Shown: positions 62,028 to 64,000 of the stretch, one piece after another
Numbering within the stretch: the first letter of the stretch is position 1
How the letters are laid out: the number at the start of each line of letters is the position of its first letter
DNA from: Roseibium polysiphoniae
Lineage (GTDB): Bacteria > Pseudomonadota > Alphaproteobacteria > Rhizobiales > Stappiaceae
Assembly (NCBI RefSeq): GCF_014842925.1
Contig: NZ_JACYXJ010000006.1
Span: 124,001-188,000 of the forward strand
DNA: 64,000 nt
Reading direction: 5' to 3'
Program-made: the position numbers and the translations under genes
The notes under the pieces: model-generated
The model's database searches: none
What the model was told of the DNA's origin: nothing
Seen by the model: the letters and a program-made list of their open reading frames with translations, nothing else

Positions 62028-62053
62028 CAGCAGATTGCAGAGGCAAGGCCATC

Positions 62054-63037
62054 ATGACTGCGGCGAATGCGACCATCGAAATCGGCCTGAATGCGGTGAT
62101 TGTCGCCGTGGCCGACGGCTTACCCCAGATCGTTCAGGTTGGCGACGGGGGCACTGGAGAACCCGAAAGCCTGCCCTTCGGAGCCTTCGATCCGCTGCAT
62201 CACCGGACCTTCGAGATCGGCCTGAGGTCCTGGGTGGAGGAACAAACCGCCCTGCAGCTCGGTTACGTCGAACAGCTCTATACATTCGGCGATCGTGGAC
62301 GCCACAGGTCACGCGGCGATTCCGACCCCCATGTGGTGTCAGTCGGGTATCTCGCCCTGACCCGCCAGACCGAGGGATCCCGGGACGTGCTCACCAGACA
62401 TCATTCGGGTTGGCGATCCTGGTATGACTATTTTCCCTGGGAGGACTGGCGCGACGGACGACCGGCCATGCTCGACAGCGATATTCTGCCGGCCCTCATG
62501 GCCTGGGCAGAAATCCCGCCGCCGGCTGATGTACCGCCACGGGCCCTGAACCGCATGGAACGTCTGACGCTGGCATTCGGGCTCCACGCCGACAAATGGG
62601 ACGAAGAACGCGCGCTCGAACGGTACGAACTGCTCTACGAAGCAAGTCTGGTCGAGGAAGCGCTTCGCGATGGCCGGCCCGCCGCGCTCAAGCGACCGCA
62701 TTTGCCCAAGTTCGGACGGCCCATGCGCTTCGATCACCGCCGCGTGCTGGCGACCGCCATGTCCCGGCTGCGCGCCAAGCTGAAGTACCGCCCGGTTGTC
62801 TTCGAGCTGATGCCCGGCACTTTCACACTCACAGAGCTGCAGACAACGGTGGAGGCGATCTTTGGCCGCCACCTGCACAAGCAGAATTTCCGACGGCTTG
62901 TCGAAAACGCCGATCTTGTTGAGCCGACCGGAGCGACGTCAACGGCGACCGGCGGACGGCCCGCAGCACTCTTCCGCTTCCGCCATGAACTGCTCAAGGA
63001 GCGCCCCGCACCCGGTTTGCGCGTCGGCGGCCGCTGA
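62054..63037 (+). CDS. NrtR-like regulator: Nudix-derived domain with winged-helix C-terminus
   Basis: 327 residues. The N-terminal half is a Nudix fold (GLNAVIVAVADGLPQIVQVG, LRSWVEEQTALQLGYVEQLYTFGD), but the catalytic REUxEE string is not intact, so it is probably a ligand sensor. The C-terminal part (YRPVVFELMPGTFTLTELQTTVEAIFGRHLHKQNFRRLVENADLVEPTG) is the winged-helix DNA-binding domain of NrtR-type NAD regulators. Likely senses ADP-ribose-like compounds and controls NAD or related genes; its targets are not obvious here. Confidence 0.82.
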   Translation: MTAANATIEIGLNAVIVAVADGLPQIVQVGDGGTGEPESLPFGAFDPLHHRTFEIGLRSWVEEQTALQLGYVEQLYTFGDRGRHRSRGDSDPHVVSVGYLALTRQTEGSRDVLTRHHSGWRSWYDYFPWEDWRDGRPAMLDSDILPALMAWAEIPPPADVPPRALNRMERLTLAFGLHADKWDEERALERYELLYEASLVEEALRDGRPAALKRPHLPKFGRPMRFDHRRVLATAMSRLRAKLKYRPVVFELMPGTFTLTELQTTVEAIFGRHLHKQNFRRLVENADLVEPTGATSTATGGRPAALFRFRHELLKERPAPGLRVGGR

Positions 63038-63236
63038 ACGAATTTCCACTTGCGCCTTAACCATGAAATCTGCATTTGGCGACTTCTGACGCTGGGGAAA
63101 ATGGCAATTTCTTCTTGTTAACTCTCTTTCAAGGTTAAAGCCTCACCTTCAATTCGATCGCTTCGGAAAAGGTTCAAGTGACGATTGTCGTCAAAAGACT
63201 TTCCGGGCACGCGTATTGAGTTGGAGTTGGCTGCGT

Positions 63237-64000
63237 ATGTCTGGCCCGCGTAATCGTTCGTCCTCCGGGCGCCGTTCGTCTCGTGTTTCCCCGCGCCGGG
63301 CAAAGCCCTCGGCCGCACGGCACAAGCTGAAGCGCCTCGTCCTGACATCGCCCCTCGCCTTCATGTTCCTGACCGGTTCCATCGGCCAGCAGGACATCCT
63401 GTCTCTCCTTGCCGAAAAACAGACCGATGCACCGCGCTGGATGATGGCGCTGGAACCGGCCAGTTTCGCCACCGAGATCAAGCCGACACTCGCGCTGGCG
63501 GCAAGCCGGAACGTGCCGATCAACCCGCTCAAGGAACGGCATCTGACGCTGACCTCGGCGGCCAAAGGCGTTCGCGACACGAATGTCTCGGGTCTTTCCG
63601 CTCTGGCGGCAGAAGTTGCGCCGAAAGAAATTCCTGACGAAATCGCGGTCAACCGATCCGCGAAGGGCGACCGCCATATCTCGCTTGCGCCGGACAGGCA
63701 TATGGTCGACATGGCCGCAGGTGCTGTCTATGCGCTGCCCAGCATGATCGGCGGCGACCACAAACGAGCTTCCCTGCCGCGCGTCTCCTTCGTCAAGCCG
63801 GAACCGCTCAGCGAGCAACAGTCGACACTCCTGGCAGGCATTCCCGCGCGTACGCCGGGAAAAGACGGGCCGCTTGATCTGCAACAGGTCATGATGGCAC
63901 GCAACGCCGCAGCCGCCAGCTTCTCGCTTGTCTCCGCCTATGCTCCTGAAACGGCCCAAGACACGAAAGAGCCCTTCAACGCGCTCTTCGGTGCGGCAAA
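63237..64000 (+). CDS. Probable cell wall hydrolase N-terminal region (partial)
   Basis: An open plus-strand frame runs from ATG 63237 (GGAG ten bases upstream) off the right edge, over 250 codons. The product starts with a basic stretch (SSSGRRSSRVSPRRAKPSAARHKLKRL), then one hydrophobic anchor (VLTSPLAFMFLTGSIGQQDILSLL) and a long Ala/Ser/Pro-rich periplasmic linker. This N-terminal plan, and the ending ...FNALFGAA, resemble long rhizobial SleB-type cell wall hydrolases, but the catalytic domain is not in the window, so the name is inferred. The long minus-strand frame opposite is a shadow. Confidence 0.5.
   Translation, partial: MSGPRNRSSSGRRSSRVSPRRAKPSAARHKLKRLVLTSPLAFMFLTGSIGQQDILSLLAEKQTDAPRWMMALEPASFATEIKPTLALAASRNVPINPLKERHLTLTSAAKGVRDTNVSGLSALAAEVAPKEIPDEIAVNRSAKGDRHISLAPDRHMVDMAAGAVYALPSMIGGDHKRASLPRVSFVKPEPLSEQQSTLLAGIPARTPGKDGPLDLQQVMMARNAAAASFSLVSAYAPETAQDTKEPFNALFGAA

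Noticed and set aside
63048..63150. CtrA binding sites (TTAAC elements) before the right-edge gene
   Set aside because: TTAA half-sites are present but not at the 7-base spacing of a full CtrA site.
63174..63959. 261-codon minus-strand frame at the right edge
   Set aside because: Opposite to the better plus-strand frame that has signal-anchor architecture and a ribosome site; reads as arginine-rich shadow.
1..64000. tRNA, rRNA, CRISPR, prophage or IS elements
   Set aside because: None recognised by eye; no transposase, integrase or regularly spaced repeats seen. Short tRNAs could be missed without a covariance search.

Overview
The window reads as a GC-rich chromosomal segment of a marine-type alphaproteobacterium in the Hyphomicrobiales (Rhizobiales), most likely Stappiaceae (Roseibium/Labrenzia-like). 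This is an inference from gene content and order: histone-deacetylase-like gene - xseB - dxs - tlyA - rlmD order, fabI beside a phosphatase and aroC, a TIGR02301 protein beside a Nudix gene, rhizobial-type PstC, BtaA/BtaB betaine-lipid genes and a TAXI-type TRAP transporter. No rRNA, tRNA, CRISPR array, transposase or integrase was recognised; it looks like ordinary chromosome rather than a genomic island.

Layout. 1-4519 (minus): phoR, two different pstS genes in tandem and the start of pstC, a phosphate-sensing and uptake locus. 4709-11721: mixed housekeeping genes (SRPBCC protein, MBL hydrolase, DUF1499, CorA, PdxH, lipoprotein, DnaJ-like). 11806-15243 (minus): SDR, enoyl-CoA hydratase and acyl-CoA dehydrogenase, an acyl-CoA catabolic operon with a MerR/LiuR-type palindrome upstream. 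15433-21798: tsaC/sua5, a structured intergenic RNA candidate, HDAC-like, xseB, a LuxR-type regulator and dxs. 21967-28509: MFS transporter, a copper/cytochrome oxidase assembly set (DUF2946-like, PCuAC, Sco, small membrane protein), tlyA, rlmD and a methyltransferase. 28623-30307: a translationally coupled amidoligase and class-I glutamine amidotransferase pair, the best candidate for a poorly described system. 30371-31699: RibB with an N-terminal HTH and a zinc-cysteine-less cyclohydrolase-like C-terminus. 31848-36738: Bcr/CflA exporter, hypothetical, TAXI-TRAP transporter. 36760-41940 (minus): dienelactone hydrolase, aroC, DUF3095, histidine phosphatase, fabI. 42113-45958: FAD oxidase, a glyoxalase-related protein, and a divergent MDR/TetR pair around a double operator. 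45959-48132: a long AT-rich leader and a rather divergent DnaA. 48238-53536: assorted small conserved genes. 53515-55466 (minus): btaB and btaA for phosphorus-free betaine lipids. 55625-64000: L,D-transpeptidase, XRE regulator, DUF2061, dihydroorotase, YgfZ, an HD hydrolase / tyrosine phosphatase / NrtR-like set, and the start of a probable cell wall hydrolase.

How parts connect. A motif of the form CAGTTTkrTGAC, resembling a PHO box, lies upstream of both pstS genes and of btaA, tying phosphate uptake and phosphate-sparing lipid synthesis into one predicted PhoB regulon. Several intrinsic terminators sit inside operons (pstS/pstC, TAXI/permease), consistent with excess production of binding proteins. 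Functional calls come from motif recognition by eye only; no database search was run.
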